Origin: an uncultured Bacteroidota bacterium | Lineage (GTDB): Bacteria > Bacteroidota > Bacteroidia > Chitinophagales > Chitinophagaceae | Assembly (NCBI GenBank): GCA_903829015.1 | Contig: CAIKOJ010000075.1 | Coordinates: forward strand, 1 to 41,296 | Direction: 5' to 3' | Length of the DNA stretch: 41,296 nt | Shown here: one piece after another, positions 6,727 through 16,000 of the stretch | Layout of the letters: every line of letters begins with the position of its first letter | Position numbering within the stretch: the first letter of the stretch is position 1 | Position numbers and translations under genes: made by a program | The notes under the pieces: model-generated | Seen by the model: the letters and a program-made list of their open reading frames with translations, nothing else | What the model was told of the DNA's origin: nothing | Databases searched by the model: none

Positions 6727-8016
6727 TTAGTGAGCTATAACTATTTGCTTAACTATTTTGCCTTGAGCACCAGTGATGCTGAGGAAGTACAGGCCATCAG
6801 CCATGTTGTCCACAGAAACTGAGCTAGTGTAATGAGTAGCGGCAGGAGTTGCCCAATGCCTTACTACTTTACCCTGAGCATCATAGATAACCAGATCAGC
6901 AGATTGAACTGCATCCCATTTCAGGTCTACGTTGATGATGTTTTGAGCTGGTACAGGATAAACATTTGCACTGCCTCCGTTATCAGATACATTCTTTACA
7001 GAAACTTCACCAGGGTTGTAAGTACCGTAATAGTAATTGTGCCTTGGATCGCCTGCTGCAAACTCAAATATAGCACTTGGTTCGTTCCATGAAATGCCAG
7101 TAGCAGTAGTGAGCTGATTGTAAGAATTATAAGAGAAAGTGTACTGCATCACGTTAAGCCATGTGCCTGTATCGTTGCGCTGTACCACATCCATTGAAGG
7201 GTTGTGAGCTACGAAGCCAGAGTAGATGTGCATAGAATCATCTTTCCAGGTGCTGTCTGTAGCATTGTAAGACTGAAGATTTTTGTAGGTCATATCACCT
7301 GCAACATCGTAAGTGTTGATGTACTTAGTATGCGGATCCCAACCTGAACCATTCCATGTTTTGTATGTAGTAGTCTGAATCTGGTTTGCGCTGGTGTATG
7401 TATAATCCCACAGGTTAGAATAGATCCAAGTGCTGGAAATATAATCCTGATCAGTTTCGTTGATCAGATTGTTTGTGATTGCGTCGTAATAGTAAGTTTT
7501 CTGGCTTGTATTGAAATAAGAACCGAGTGTGTACACCTGAAACAGGTCGTTCACCAGTTTGCCAGTACCATTATAGGTATACAGATTACGAGACAGCGGA
7601 TACCATACTGAGCCGCTCCATGCCTGAGTAACCATGCTGGTAAGCTTATTGCTAGAGTTGTAGAAATAAAGGGTGTTGCTAAATGGAACCCAAACACCTG
7701 CAGTGTTATCCCAATATTGAGTGATAGTGCTGGTATCGTTGTTGTTGGCATCGTACCTCTTGATATAATTCCAGGTATTTGTATAAGTACCTGTATCATA
7801 GCTCATCGTGGTTGAATTATCATACATCATTGGATGAGTAAGGTCGCCACCACGGCTATGAGAATAATTATAAGTGCTGCTATCAGAATACTGAAATGAT
7901 ACACCATCGTTACGCCAATTAGCTTCAGCAACTAACCTTGAAGCTGTTTGAGCAATTGCGTTCTGGCATAAAATCACAGGAATTGCAAGTGTAAAGAGTA
8001 AAATCTTTCTTTTCAT
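6727..8016 (-). CDS. Secreted repeat protein with T9SS type A sorting domain
   Basis: The 429-residue product is read from the ATG at 8016 (MKRKILLFTLAIPVILC), which gives a normal signal peptide; the frame also opens at a TTG at 8025. Repeated units of the form YNSSNKLTSMV...W..SVWYPLSRNLYTYNGTGKL recur across residues 60-320, each with a Tyr-rich strand and a W-x-W/Y turn. The C-terminal domain (NVYPVPAQNIINVDLKW ... GLYFLSITGAQGKIVKQIVI) is a type A sorting signal in which the usual YPNP reads YPVP. It shares architecture with the product of 2955-4433 and is probably a distant paralogue. Surface or secreted location expected; function unknown. Confidence 0.8.
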   Translation of the reverse strand: MKRKILLFTLAIPVILCQNAIAQTASRLVAEANWRNDGVSFQYSDSSTYNYSHSRGGDLTHPMMYDNSTTMSYDTGTYTNTWNYIKRYDANNNDTSTITQYWDNTAGVWVPFSNTLYFYNSSNKLTSMVTQAWSGSVWYPLSRNLYTYNGTGKLVNDLFQVYTLGSYFNTSQKTYYYDAITNNLINETDQDYISSTWIYSNLWDYTYTSANQIQTTTYKTWNGSGWDPHTKYINTYDVAGDMTYKNLQSYNATDSTWKDDSMHIYSGFVAHNPSMDVVQRNDTGTWLNVMQYTFSYNSYNQLTTATGISWNEPSAIFEFAAGDPRHNYYYGTYNPGEVSVKNVSDNGGSANVYPVPAQNIINVDLKWDAVQSADLVIYDAQGKVVRHWATPAATHYTSSVSVDNMADGLYFLSITGAQGKIVKQIVIAH

Positions 8017-8587
8017 AAATGGCAATTTAATTTAAAATAGTTATGGTACAAACAGAAAAACCATACAATGATAGTAATTATTTTCTGTAAAATGCAAATT
8101 TAAGATAAAAAAATAGTTCGATCGGGTGGTAGTTGTAACGACGAAAAGTAGAAATCAATGAGCCGGGAAACGTTGCTATTTGCGGAACCGTGACTAGTAT
8201 GATTTACATTTAAAAGTACCTTTTACGAAAAACGAGCTTTTTTTAATCGGCCCATTATTTTTTGCCCGCCGTTTTACATAAGCCGGGTAGTTGTTTTTTT
8301 ATTTTTTCAAAAAAAGGGCTGATATCTTTGTTTTTCGCATTTGGTTCATTACCTTGTGCCTCCCTGTCTTTCGTTTTGTCCTTTTGTATTAGTATTTAAT
8401 ATTATTGGATTGGGACTGGCTTTATAAAAAATACAGCAACACTGCCTATGTTTTTAAGCATAAAGATTTATCTTGCGTGCTGATTATTGGGTATTGTTAA
8501 TTATAAGGTCTATCAAGGAATAATGAAAGATCATTAATTACTAGGGATACCAGAGTTAAATTATAAACAAAAACTAAACAGTCGGTT
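8017..8587. other. 571-bp intergenic region without a convincing gene
   Basis: Separates divergent genes. It is A/T-rich, with no open frame showing a signal peptide or recognisable domain and no tRNA-like structure. A TATCTTTG at 8323-8330 fits the -7 consensus for the plus strand but would imply a leader of about 250 nt for the lipoprotein gene, and no -33 element lies at the right distance. A long untranslated leader or a small RNA cannot be excluded. Confidence 0.4.
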
Positions 8588-9181
8588 ATGAAGAAAATTA
8601 TTCTACTCTCATTGGCATCAATCAGTTTGTTCGTTTGCCTTTTCTGCAGTAGTTGCCATAGGAAAGCATTTGCTACGGGGCCGGATATGGATAAGGGCGA
8701 TACAACCTGGATATCATTTACCAAGTCGTTGAAGCAAAGGCTGGAGCATGATAATATAGAAGTGTCTAAGATACAGTTTTATGTAGATCAGAAACTTACC
8801 CTCAGGCGCACAATGGGTTCTGAAAAAGGTAAGGTTCAATCTGGTGTGATCATTTTCGATAACGGTCAGTACATCAATGAGTTGGTGATACCAGCATATA
8901 CTCCGGGTGTTTGCGAACACGTAAGCGGAGATGCTTTAAAGATCAGCTTTGACGTGGCAGGAAAGACCATTGAGTTTTCTGCAATGTACAATAACAATAA
9001 TTTTATCCTGACCGGTACAAACTGGCACAATGGTACTACTGAGATCGAGTACGACAACCAGACTTATCAAGTATCTTGCGAGTGTGGAAACGCAGCAGAA
9101 GCTAAATTGGTGGTAAGAAGGAATCAAGTTTATAAGAAAGACAACAACGCAAAAGTTGTAGCTGGTAGAAAAGTAAATTAA
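8588..9181 (+). CDS. Hypothetical lipoprotein
   Basis: A 197-residue protein with signal peptide MKKIILLSLASISLFVCLFC and a Cys-rich cleavage region (CSSCHRK) providing a lipobox. The mature part contains a helix (FTKSLKQRLEHDNIEVSKIQFYVDQKLTLRR) followed by strands GVIIFDNGQYINELVIPAYTPGVCEHV and a beta-rich domain ending CECGNAAEAKLVV. The K-I-Q-F-Y-V-D-Q-x-L-x-L-x-R motif occurs in other uncharacterised Bacteroidota lipoproteins that I cannot name further. Likely periplasmic or outer-membrane anchored. It is monocistronic, with its own terminator. Confidence 0.6.
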   Translation: MKKIILLSLASISLFVCLFCSSCHRKAFATGPDMDKGDTTWISFTKSLKQRLEHDNIEVSKIQFYVDQKLTLRRTMGSEKGKVQSGVIIFDNGQYINELVIPAYTPGVCEHVSGDALKISFDVAGKTIEFSAMYNNNNFILTGTNWHNGTTEIEYDNQTYQVSCECGNAAEAKLVVRRNQVYKKDNNAKVVAGRKVN

Positions 9182-9202
9182 TCAACCAACATATTTTTAT
9201 TG

Positions 9203-9229
9203 AAAGCCCCGCATTTGCGGGGCTTTTTT
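9203..9229 (+). terminator. Strong intrinsic terminator
   Basis: Perfect 10-bp stem AAAGCCCCGC / GCGGGGCTTT with an ATTT loop and T6 tail, 21 nt after the lipoprotein stop. It also lies between convergent genes. Confidence 0.95.
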
Positions 9230-9256
9230 ATTTTACGCAGCGGATCGAAAAGTTAT

Positions 9257-10150
9257 TCAGGCGCGTTTTGTTTTTATGTTGATCAGATATACGGCACCTA
9301 TGCCAAGAACCCCGCCAACAGCGGTGTGCAGGTGTATCTGCTCGCCGAGAAACAAAAAGGATGAAAGAGCAGCACATAACGGAACCAGGAAAATAAAACT
9401 GCTTGCACGCTCAGCTCCTATACGTGTAGTGCTATAGAAAAACATAGTTGTTGCAATAGCTGTTACTATCACTGAACCGAAAAACAGATTGAGCCAGAAT
9501 ATGGGATCTTTGATCTGAAAAACTGCTGCGAATTCGGGTACGTTTACTAGTGGGGTCAGGCAGGCGAGCGTAACAATATACTGCCACAAACTGAAGCCCA
9601 TTGATGTGCCGTACTGTGCCCCTTTTGATGTGAATTTGCTCATGACTGCCCATGTGAAAGCAGCCAGCAGAAAGTAGAGATTGCCACTGTCGGCAATAGA
9701 TGAGTTAGGGTCCCAAACTTTTAGTAACACACAGCAGGCTGCCAAGCCAAGCACCAGACCAAGAATATCTTTACTGCCGGGAATTTTACGGCTCAGTGCT
9801 GCACCAATGGCATATGCGATGATGGGGTTGAGCGTGGTAACCAGCACGCCGCCAGCACCGGGGGAACCTAGTTTAATGCCAACAAAGAAGAAATAGCTGT
9901 AAACTGAAAGGAGGATACCTGAAACAATGAACATTGGTATTCCGGCCTTGCGTACGCGCAGACTAACACCCATAAAAGGCAGAGCAATGAGCAGTGTAGC
10001 AATGACCAAAATATAACGGTAGACCGAGAAGTTGACGGCGGAGCAATACCGTGAAAGTACCTTACCGGATGGCCAGCTGAGGCCCCATAAGAACATGCTG
10101 AAAATGATGGCGATGAGAAGGGATTTTTCTTCCCTGGTTTTAAGTTGCAT
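9257..10150 (-). CDS. EamA-family (DMT superfamily) transporter
   Basis: A 297-residue protein with about ten hydrophobic segments in two homologous halves, as in EamA drug/metabolite exporters. The first half contains FSMFLWGLSWPSGKVLSRYC and YRYILVIATLLIALPF; the half ends show the family signatures GAGGVLVTTLNPIIAYAIGAAL and ASSFIFLVPLCAALSSFLFLGEQIH, including the Gly-Glu-x-I/L near the last helix pair. The C-terminus is short and basic (NIKTKRA). The substrate cannot be predicted. Its ATG overlaps the end of the small membrane-protein gene upstream by 11 nt, implying translational coupling. Confidence 0.9.
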   Translation of the reverse strand: MQLKTREEKSLLIAIIFSMFLWGLSWPSGKVLSRYCSAVNFSVYRYILVIATLLIALPFMGVSLRVRKAGIPMFIVSGILLSVYSYFFFVGIKLGSPGAGGVLVTTLNPIIAYAIGAALSRKIPGSKDILGLVLGLAACCVLLKVWDPNSSIADSGNLYFLLAAFTWAVMSKFTSKGAQYGTSMGFSLWQYIVTLACLTPLVNVPEFAAVFQIKDPIFWLNLFFGSVIVTAIATTMFFYSTTRIGAERASSFIFLVPLCAALSSFLFLGEQIHLHTAVGGVLGIGAVYLINIKTKRA

Positions 10151-10370
10151 TAGAAATAATGGTTAAGACCGTTCGCTGTTTGTTTTGCCCTTTCCGGAAC
10201 ATAATTATTGCGGCAACGAAGGAAAAAGTAATGAGTAAATAATCGATGACCAATATTTTTAGATCACGTACAGGATTATCAAATTGCTGAAGAACAGAGA
10301 GCAGGCAAACCAGCAAAAGAACAATAAACAGTATGAATCTCAATATGAATTTCAGCTTGTCTGATTCCAT
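10140..10370 (-). CDS. Small two-helix membrane protein coupled to the EamA transporter
   Basis: A 76-residue protein with two hydrophobic helices (FILRFILFIVLLLVCLLSVL and LVIDYLLITFSFVAAIIMF), an extracytoplasmic Gln/Asp-rich loop, and a basic tail (RKGQNKQR). The 11-nt overlap with the transporter gene and the well-formed topology support a real gene. I do not recognise a family. A CAAAGGTA on the plus strand at 10375-10382 reads as TACCTTTG (TAnnTTTG) on this strand directly before the start codon, so its transcript may have almost no leader. Confidence 0.6.
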   Translation of the reverse strand: MESDKLKFILRFILFIVLLLVCLLSVLQQFDNPVRDLKILVIDYLLITFSFVAAIIMFRKGQNKQRTVLTIISNAT

Positions 10371-10456
10371 GTTTCAAAGGTAATACTATTGGCAGGTATT
10401 TTTGGAGCAGCATGCATTGGCTGGTTGTGCGCTGTAACAATTGTAAAGAATCAAAG

Positions 10457-10489
10457 TTTGTATTGTGCGATTTTATTCTGTTATTTTTG
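10457..10489 (+). promoter_or_regulatory. Candidate Bacteroidota promoter for the SDR gene
   Basis: TTTG at 10457-10460 and TATTTTTG at 10482-10489, spaced by 21 nt, match the -33/-7 consensus. The start codon begins only five bases after the -7 element, so transcription would start at or next to the ATG. Confidence 0.5.
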
Positions 10490-10493
10490 AGGC

Positions 10494-11282
10494 ATGTTAT
10501 CACTTGATCTAACCGGAAAGACAGCCCTTGTAGGAGGGAGCACGCAGGGGATAGGACTTGCGTCGGCGCAGGCAATGGCATCTCTGGGTGCAACATGTAT
10601 TTTGATATCCAGAAATGAGGAGAAGCTCAAAGAAGCAGTTAAGACACTGGATGTAAAAGCAGGACAGGTACATGGATACCTTGTTGCGGACTATGTCAAT
10701 TCTGAACATGTGCGCGCTGTGGTTGAAGATTTTGTAAAGAACAATGCGGTGCACATTCTCGTGAACAACAGCGGTGGCCCTGCGGCTGGTTCGGTTGTGA
10801 ACGCAAAGCCAGAGGAGTTTCTGCAGGCATTCAACCAGCACCTTATCTGCAACCATATAATAACAACGTTGGTTGCGCCCGGTATGAAAGCAGCCGGATA
10901 TGGACGCATTATCAATATTATTTCCACTTCGGTAAAGATTCCGCTGAAAGACCTTGGTGTCTCAAATACCATAAGAGGAGCAGTAGCGTCGTGGGCAAAG
11001 ACAATGGCGAATGAGTTGGGCCAGTTTGGAATCACGGTAAATAATGTACTTCCGGGCGCAACATCGACCGAAAGGCTGGAGACGATCATTAAGAACAAAT
11101 CGGCGAAGACCGGAACGAGCCTTGAATTAGTTGAAAAAGCAATGATGGACGAGGTGCCGGCTCGCAGATTTGGGAAACCTGAAGAGATTGCCTCAGTTGT
11201 TGCTTTTCTGGCAGGCCCGGCTGCAGCATACGTAAATGGAACATCGATACCGGTGGACGGTGGACGGACTGGCAGTATATAA
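10494..11282 (+). CDS. SDR-family oxidoreductase with atypical active site
   Basis: A 262-residue Rossmann protein. The cofactor loop GGSTQGIG (residues 14-21) replaces the usual TGxxxGIG Thr with Gly; HILVNNSGG follows at about residues 86-94, and PVDGGRTGSI closes the fold. The catalytic region reads IISTSVKIPLKDLGVSNTIR, then GAVASWAKTMANELG: where classical enzymes have Tyr-x-x-x-Lys this has Ser/Asn and Arg. The subgroup often annotated as BKR-like SDR shares this loss (L-S-N-x-x-R), so it is a family trait and not a mutation. It may still bind NAD(P), but standard ketoreductase chemistry is doubtful. Annotated 3-oxoacyl-ACP reductases of this type are probably misnamed. Monocistronic. 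Confidence 0.85.
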   Translation: MLSLDLTGKTALVGGSTQGIGLASAQAMASLGATCILISRNEEKLKEAVKTLDVKAGQVHGYLVADYVNSEHVRAVVEDFVKNNAVHILVNNSGGPAAGSVVNAKPEEFLQAFNQHLICNHIITTLVAPGMKAAGYGRIINIISTSVKIPLKDLGVSNTIRGAVASWAKTMANELGQFGITVNNVLPGATSTERLETIIKNKSAKTGTSLELVEKAMMDEVPARRFGKPEEIASVVAFLAGPAAAYVNGTSIPVDGGRTGSI

Positions 11283-11643
11283 TTTTATATTATAAGTGTG
11301 CGTTCTTTTGAAATACGGTCGTGAACCCATAACTTGTGGTATTGTTTTTGCTTATGGGCTAATAGTCTGTTAATGGGGGATAGAAAAAGGTGTGAATAGC
11401 CAAGGAAAAATATTAGTTGGAGAGTGGGATTGTACCCTACCGCATTTGCCTAAAGAGCTACAGGCAAATTTTATTGTGACAATTAAATGACATTAAAATA
11501 TATTTTATATTAAAAGTTGGGCTGAAACCCGCACCAGTACTGAAAAACATTTTTCAAAAAATGTGTATAAATTTTCAGAATTGTTTGTAGTTTTGCGCAC
11601 TCTTTTTCACATAAAGAAAAGTTAATTTTCAAAATTATTACTT
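11283..11643. other. 361-bp intergenic region ahead of the act operon
   Basis: No credible open frame. An 8-bp hairpin (ATTTGCCT at 11444-11451 with AGGCAAAT at 11462-11469, then TTTATT) could be a weak terminator for the SDR gene, though 160 nt away. The last 60 nt hold the act promoter candidate. The middle is A/T-rich without recognisable repeats. Confidence 0.4.
11588..11595 (+). promoter_or_regulatory. Candidate -7 element for the act-cox operon
   Basis: TAGTTTTG is a perfect TAnnTTTG. It would give a leader of roughly 45 nt before the GTG of actA. I find no TTG at 17-23 nt upstream, so only the -7 half is supported. Confidence 0.35.
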
Positions 11644-12924
11644 GTGCCTGGATCAATAAAGCCACTGAATAGAATTTGCTGTAGCAGCATATTTGCGTTC
11701 GTCACACTTTTGCTTTTATGCAATTTTTCAGCTTTTGCCGCACCCGATGGGAAGGCTCTTTTTATGTCAAATTGTGCTTCCTGTCACAATCCGTTAAAGG
11801 ATGCGACAGGGCCTGCGCTGCAGAACATTGATAAAACCTTTCCGGACAAGGAGTGGGGTTATAAGTGGGTACACAACTCTGCAGCACTTATCAGCGCAGG
11901 AGATCCTACCGCTGTAGCGATATACAACAAGTATAATAAAACGGCGATGACGGCTTTCCCATCATTGTCTAACGAGGATATCGATGCGATCCTAAAGTAT
12001 GTGAATGAGTATAAAGCACCTGAGGCTGCAAAACCAGCTGCTGGTGCTGCCGGCAATCAGTCTGCTGAAAGTAACAGTTGGGTATATACGATCATTACGC
12101 TTGCATTAGTACTGTTGGTAATTATCCTTTGGCGTGCAAATGCAGGCCTGAAGCGTGTTGCTAACGAAAAACAAGGACTGCCAACTGAAAAAGAAATTCC
12201 TTTATACAGAAGCAAACTGGTGATAGCAATTACTGCAATTGTTATTTTCATTATGGCAGGTTACTGGCTGGTTAACGGAGCGATCAACGAAGGCCGTCAG
12301 CAAAATTATCAGCCTTTGCAGCCTATCTTCTATTCTCATAAAGTACATGCCGGAATCAATCAGGTGAACTGTTTGTATTGCCACGCAGGTGCAGAAAAGA
12401 GCCGTCAGGCTATGATACCTTCATCGAACGTTTGTATGAACTGTCACAAACAGATAGACCAGTACAGCGGTGCTGCTGATCATAAACTGGTGACTGCGGA
12501 AGGAAAAGAAGTTAATGGTAACGAGCAGATCCAACTTTTGTACAAATACGCAGGTTGGGATCCTACAACAAAATCATACAAGCGTGATGCTGCCGGTAAC
12601 ATTATGGCAACACCAATACAGTGGGTGAAAATACACAACCTGCCTGACCACGTTTACTTCAATCACTCACAGCACGTAAAAGTAGGTCAGGTACAGTGCC
12701 AGACCTGCCATGGTCCGATACAGGAGATGGACGAAGTATATCAGTTCTCTGCTCTGAGCATGGGCTGGTGTATCAACTGTCATCGCCAGACAGAAGTGCA
12801 GTTTGCCAACAATAACTATTACAGCATTTTCCAGAAATATCACGATGAGATCAAGTCGGGCAAACGTTCCAAAGTGACGGAAGCAGATATGGGTGGAACT
12901 GAGTGTCAGAAATGTCACTACTAG
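11644..12924 (+). CDS. actA: ActA: multiheme cytochrome c subunit of alternative complex III
   Basis: Electron-transfer subunit of the menaquinol:cytochrome c (or oxidase) oxidoreductase that replaces bc1 in many Bacteroidota. The 426-residue product has a signal peptide (LNRICCSSIFAFVTLLLLCNFSAFA), an N-terminal monoheme domain with CASCH at residues 44-48, two transmembrane helices (VYTIITLALVLLVIILW and LVIAITAIVIFIMAGYWLV), then a periplasmic domain with five more CXXCH motifs at about 243 (CLYCH), 264 (CMNCH), 352 (CQTCH), 376 (CINCH) and 421 (CQKCH). The product is therefore six-heme, a monoheme unit joined to the usual pentaheme ActA. GTG is the only start that gives a full signal peptide. 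First gene of the cluster. Confidence 0.93.
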   Translation: MPGSIKPLNRICCSSIFAFVTLLLLCNFSAFAAPDGKALFMSNCASCHNPLKDATGPALQNIDKTFPDKEWGYKWVHNSAALISAGDPTAVAIYNKYNKTAMTAFPSLSNEDIDAILKYVNEYKAPEAAKPAAGAAGNQSAESNSWVYTIITLALVLLVIILWRANAGLKRVANEKQGLPTEKEIPLYRSKLVIAITAIVIFIMAGYWLVNGAINEGRQQNYQPLQPIFYSHKVHAGINQVNCLYCHAGAEKSRQAMIPSSNVCMNCHKQIDQYSGAADHKLVTAEGKEVNGNEQIQLLYKYAGWDPTTKSYKRDAAGNIMATPIQWVKIHNLPDHVYFNHSQHVKVGQVQCQTCHGPIQEMDEVYQFSALSMGWCINCHRQTEVQFANNNYYSIFQKYHDEIKSGKRSKVTEADMGGTECQKCHY

Positions 12925-13035
12925 TGCAGAGCAATCAGTTAGGCACAAGTGGTATAACTGACGAAAATTAGTAGAAGCAGACGTAGTAAAAGCATAGAAT
13001 TTAAACTACTTTTTGAATTTTTTTGAAATAGCAAT

Positions 13036-16000
13036 ATGAGTCAAAAACAATATTGGTCGGGCATTGAGGACCTCAATAACATCAACACTCCGCGTGAGGT
13101 GGTGGAAAATGAGTTTAAAGAAGAGTTGCCTTTCGAATTAAGCGATAGCTTATTTGGAGCTACTACTCCCCGTCGCGATTTTCTGAAATTTTTGGGATTC
13201 AGCACGCTGGCTGCCACATTGGTAGCGAGTTGCGAAATGCCTGTGCGTAAAGCAATACCTTATGCGATCAAGCCAGAGGATATTATGCCAGGTGTTCCCA
13301 ATTACTACGCGTCTACTTTTGCAGATGGCGGAGACTATTGCGCTATCGTTATTAAAACACGTGACGGACGTCCGATAAAAATTGAAGGCAATGAAATGTC
13401 TTCTGTTACAAAGGGAGGTACATCAGCAAGGGTTCAGGCATCGGTATTGAATCTTTATGATAAAGCACGTATCCGTCATCCGTATGCAGATGGCAAAGAA
13501 GCGACTTTTGCAGCGATAGACGGAATGATCAAAGAGGGTATAGCTACTAAGCCAGGTTATCTGGTAACCAGCACTTTATTAAGCCCCTCTACTAAAGAAG
13601 TAATTACACAGTTTCTTGCTAAATATCCGAACGTTAAGCACATAACTTATGATGCTTATTCTTATTCGGGAATGTTGCTGGCAAACGAAGCCAGCTACGG
13701 CAAACGCACTTTGCCAACTTACCATTTTGATAAAGCACAAACGATAGTAAGTCTTGGTGCTGATTTCCTTGGTACATGGATATCACCAATCGAGTTTTCG
13801 AAAGGTTATTCAAAAGGTCGCAAAATAAGTGCTAAGAATAAGAATTTGTCGAAGCATTATCAGGTGGAAGCTACGCATACCATTACCGGTGGCGCAGCTG
13901 ATCACAGAGCTACCTGCAAACCATCTGAAATGGGTAAAGTTGCAGTAGCACTGTACAATGCTATCGCAACCGGAGCAACTCCTTCATTGCCGAGCAAAGC
14001 ATTGAATGAGCTTGTGAATAAAGCCGCAGCTGACCTGAAAAAAGGAAATGGTTTGGTAGTTGGCAGCAGTAATGATGTGAACATACAGACAGTAATTAAC
14101 GCCATCAACGATAAGATTGGTGCTAACGGTGTAACTGTAAACTGGACTGTAACCAATAACTGCAAGCAGGGTATTGATAAGGATATGGTTGATCTGGTGG
14201 CCGCAATGGAAGCCGGACAGGTTGGTTCTATATTCATGCATGGTGTAAACCCTGTTTACGACTATTTCGACAATAAGAAATTCACAGCAGCATTATCTAA
14301 AGTTCCTGTTTCTGTTTCTTTTGCAGATCGTATGGACGAGACTGCACAGAAATGCAAATTTGTATTACCAGATCATAACTTCCTGGAAAATTGGGGAGAT
14401 GCTGAGCCAAAGCCTAATTACATTAGCTTACAACAGCCAGGTATTGCGCCATTGTTTAAAACACGCGCTTTCCAGGATAGCTTACTGACTTGGGCAGGTG
14501 CAACGCAGACTTGGGCAGACTTCTGGAAAGACTACTGGATGAAGAAAACCGGCAGTCAGGATGCGTTTGACAAGGCACTGCAGGACGGCATTATTGAGCC
14601 AGCCGGTGATATGGCAAACGGTGGTGCGCCATACGCAGGTAAGACAGACGAAGCAATCAACAATATTCAAAATAAAAAACCACATGCCGGTGTAGAACTG
14701 GTTGTGTATCAGAAAATAGGAATTGGATCTGGTGGTGCGTGGAGCAATAACCCATGGCTGCTTGAAATGCCTGATCCTATTACCAGGGCTACATGGGACA
14801 ACTACCTGTGTGTATCTCCGAAACGTGCAAAAGAACTGAAAGCTGAGCTGGATGGTTTCTCGGAAGTAGAATCTAAGAAACAGGTTGTAACAGTGAAGGC
14901 TGAAAACGGATATTCTGTGAACCTGCCAGTAGTGGTGGTTCCGGGTATGCATAACGATGTTGTAGCTGTTGCTGTAGGTTTCGGACGTGACAAACAAGTA
15001 GGTCGTGCGGCAGCAAGCGATGATACAAAAGGTGGCAAGAATGCATTCCCATTCATGGTGTTCAATGGTGTTACTACCGAACATCATTCTGATGTAACGA
15101 TTGCCAAAACCGATCTTAAGTACGATATAGCTATTACGCAAACGCATAATAGCTATGAGGCTCGTCCGGTAGTTCATGAATTCACGCTTGCTGAATTCAC
15201 AAAAGATCCGGATGCATTACTGAAAGAGCGTGGTGCAGAAATATCTGAATTCACGGCTCTGCCATGGATAGAAGAAGGTAAAGAAGGAAAAATAGATTCT
15301 AATAAAGAAGAAGGATATCGTGAGAATGGAACTTTGTACCCTAACTATCCTTACGAGGGTGTTAAATGGGGCATGTCAATTGACCTGAACACCTGTACCG
15401 GTTGCGGTGCGTGTGTAGTAGGTTGTATGGCAGAGAACAACGTTTCTGTAGTAGGTAAAGACCACGTGCTGAAGAATCATGAAATGCACTGGATACGTAT
15501 CGATCGTTATTTCAGCGGTATGGCTGAAGATCCGGATACCATTCAGACTGTGTTCCAGCCAATGCTATGTCAGCATTGCGACAATGCACCTTGCGAAAAT
15601 GTTTGTCCGGTATCAGCTACCAACCACAGTAGTGAAGGTCTGAACCAGATGGCTTATAACCGTTGTATTGGTACTAAGTACTGCGCGAACAACTGTCCGT
15701 ACAAAGTGCGTCACTTCAACTGGATGGACTGGAACGGAGCGGATTGCTTTGATGATAACCAATATGAAGACGGCCGTCGTGACGATATTAACGATGATCT
15801 GACTCGTATGGTTCTGAATCCGGACGTTACAGTAAGAAGCCGTGGTGTAATGGAAAAATGTTCTTTCTGTGTTCAGCGTTTGCAGGAAGCAAAACTGATC
15901 GCGAAGAAAGAAGGTCATCCGATGAAAGATGGTGCTGCTAAAACAGCATGCCAGCAGGCTTGTCCTACAGATGCGATCGTTTTTGGTAACGTAAAAGATA

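Noticed and set aside
8497-8724. Minus-strand 75-codon frame across the start of the lipoprotein gene
   Set aside because: It overlaps the signal-peptide region of a better-supported gene and lacks any recognisable pattern.
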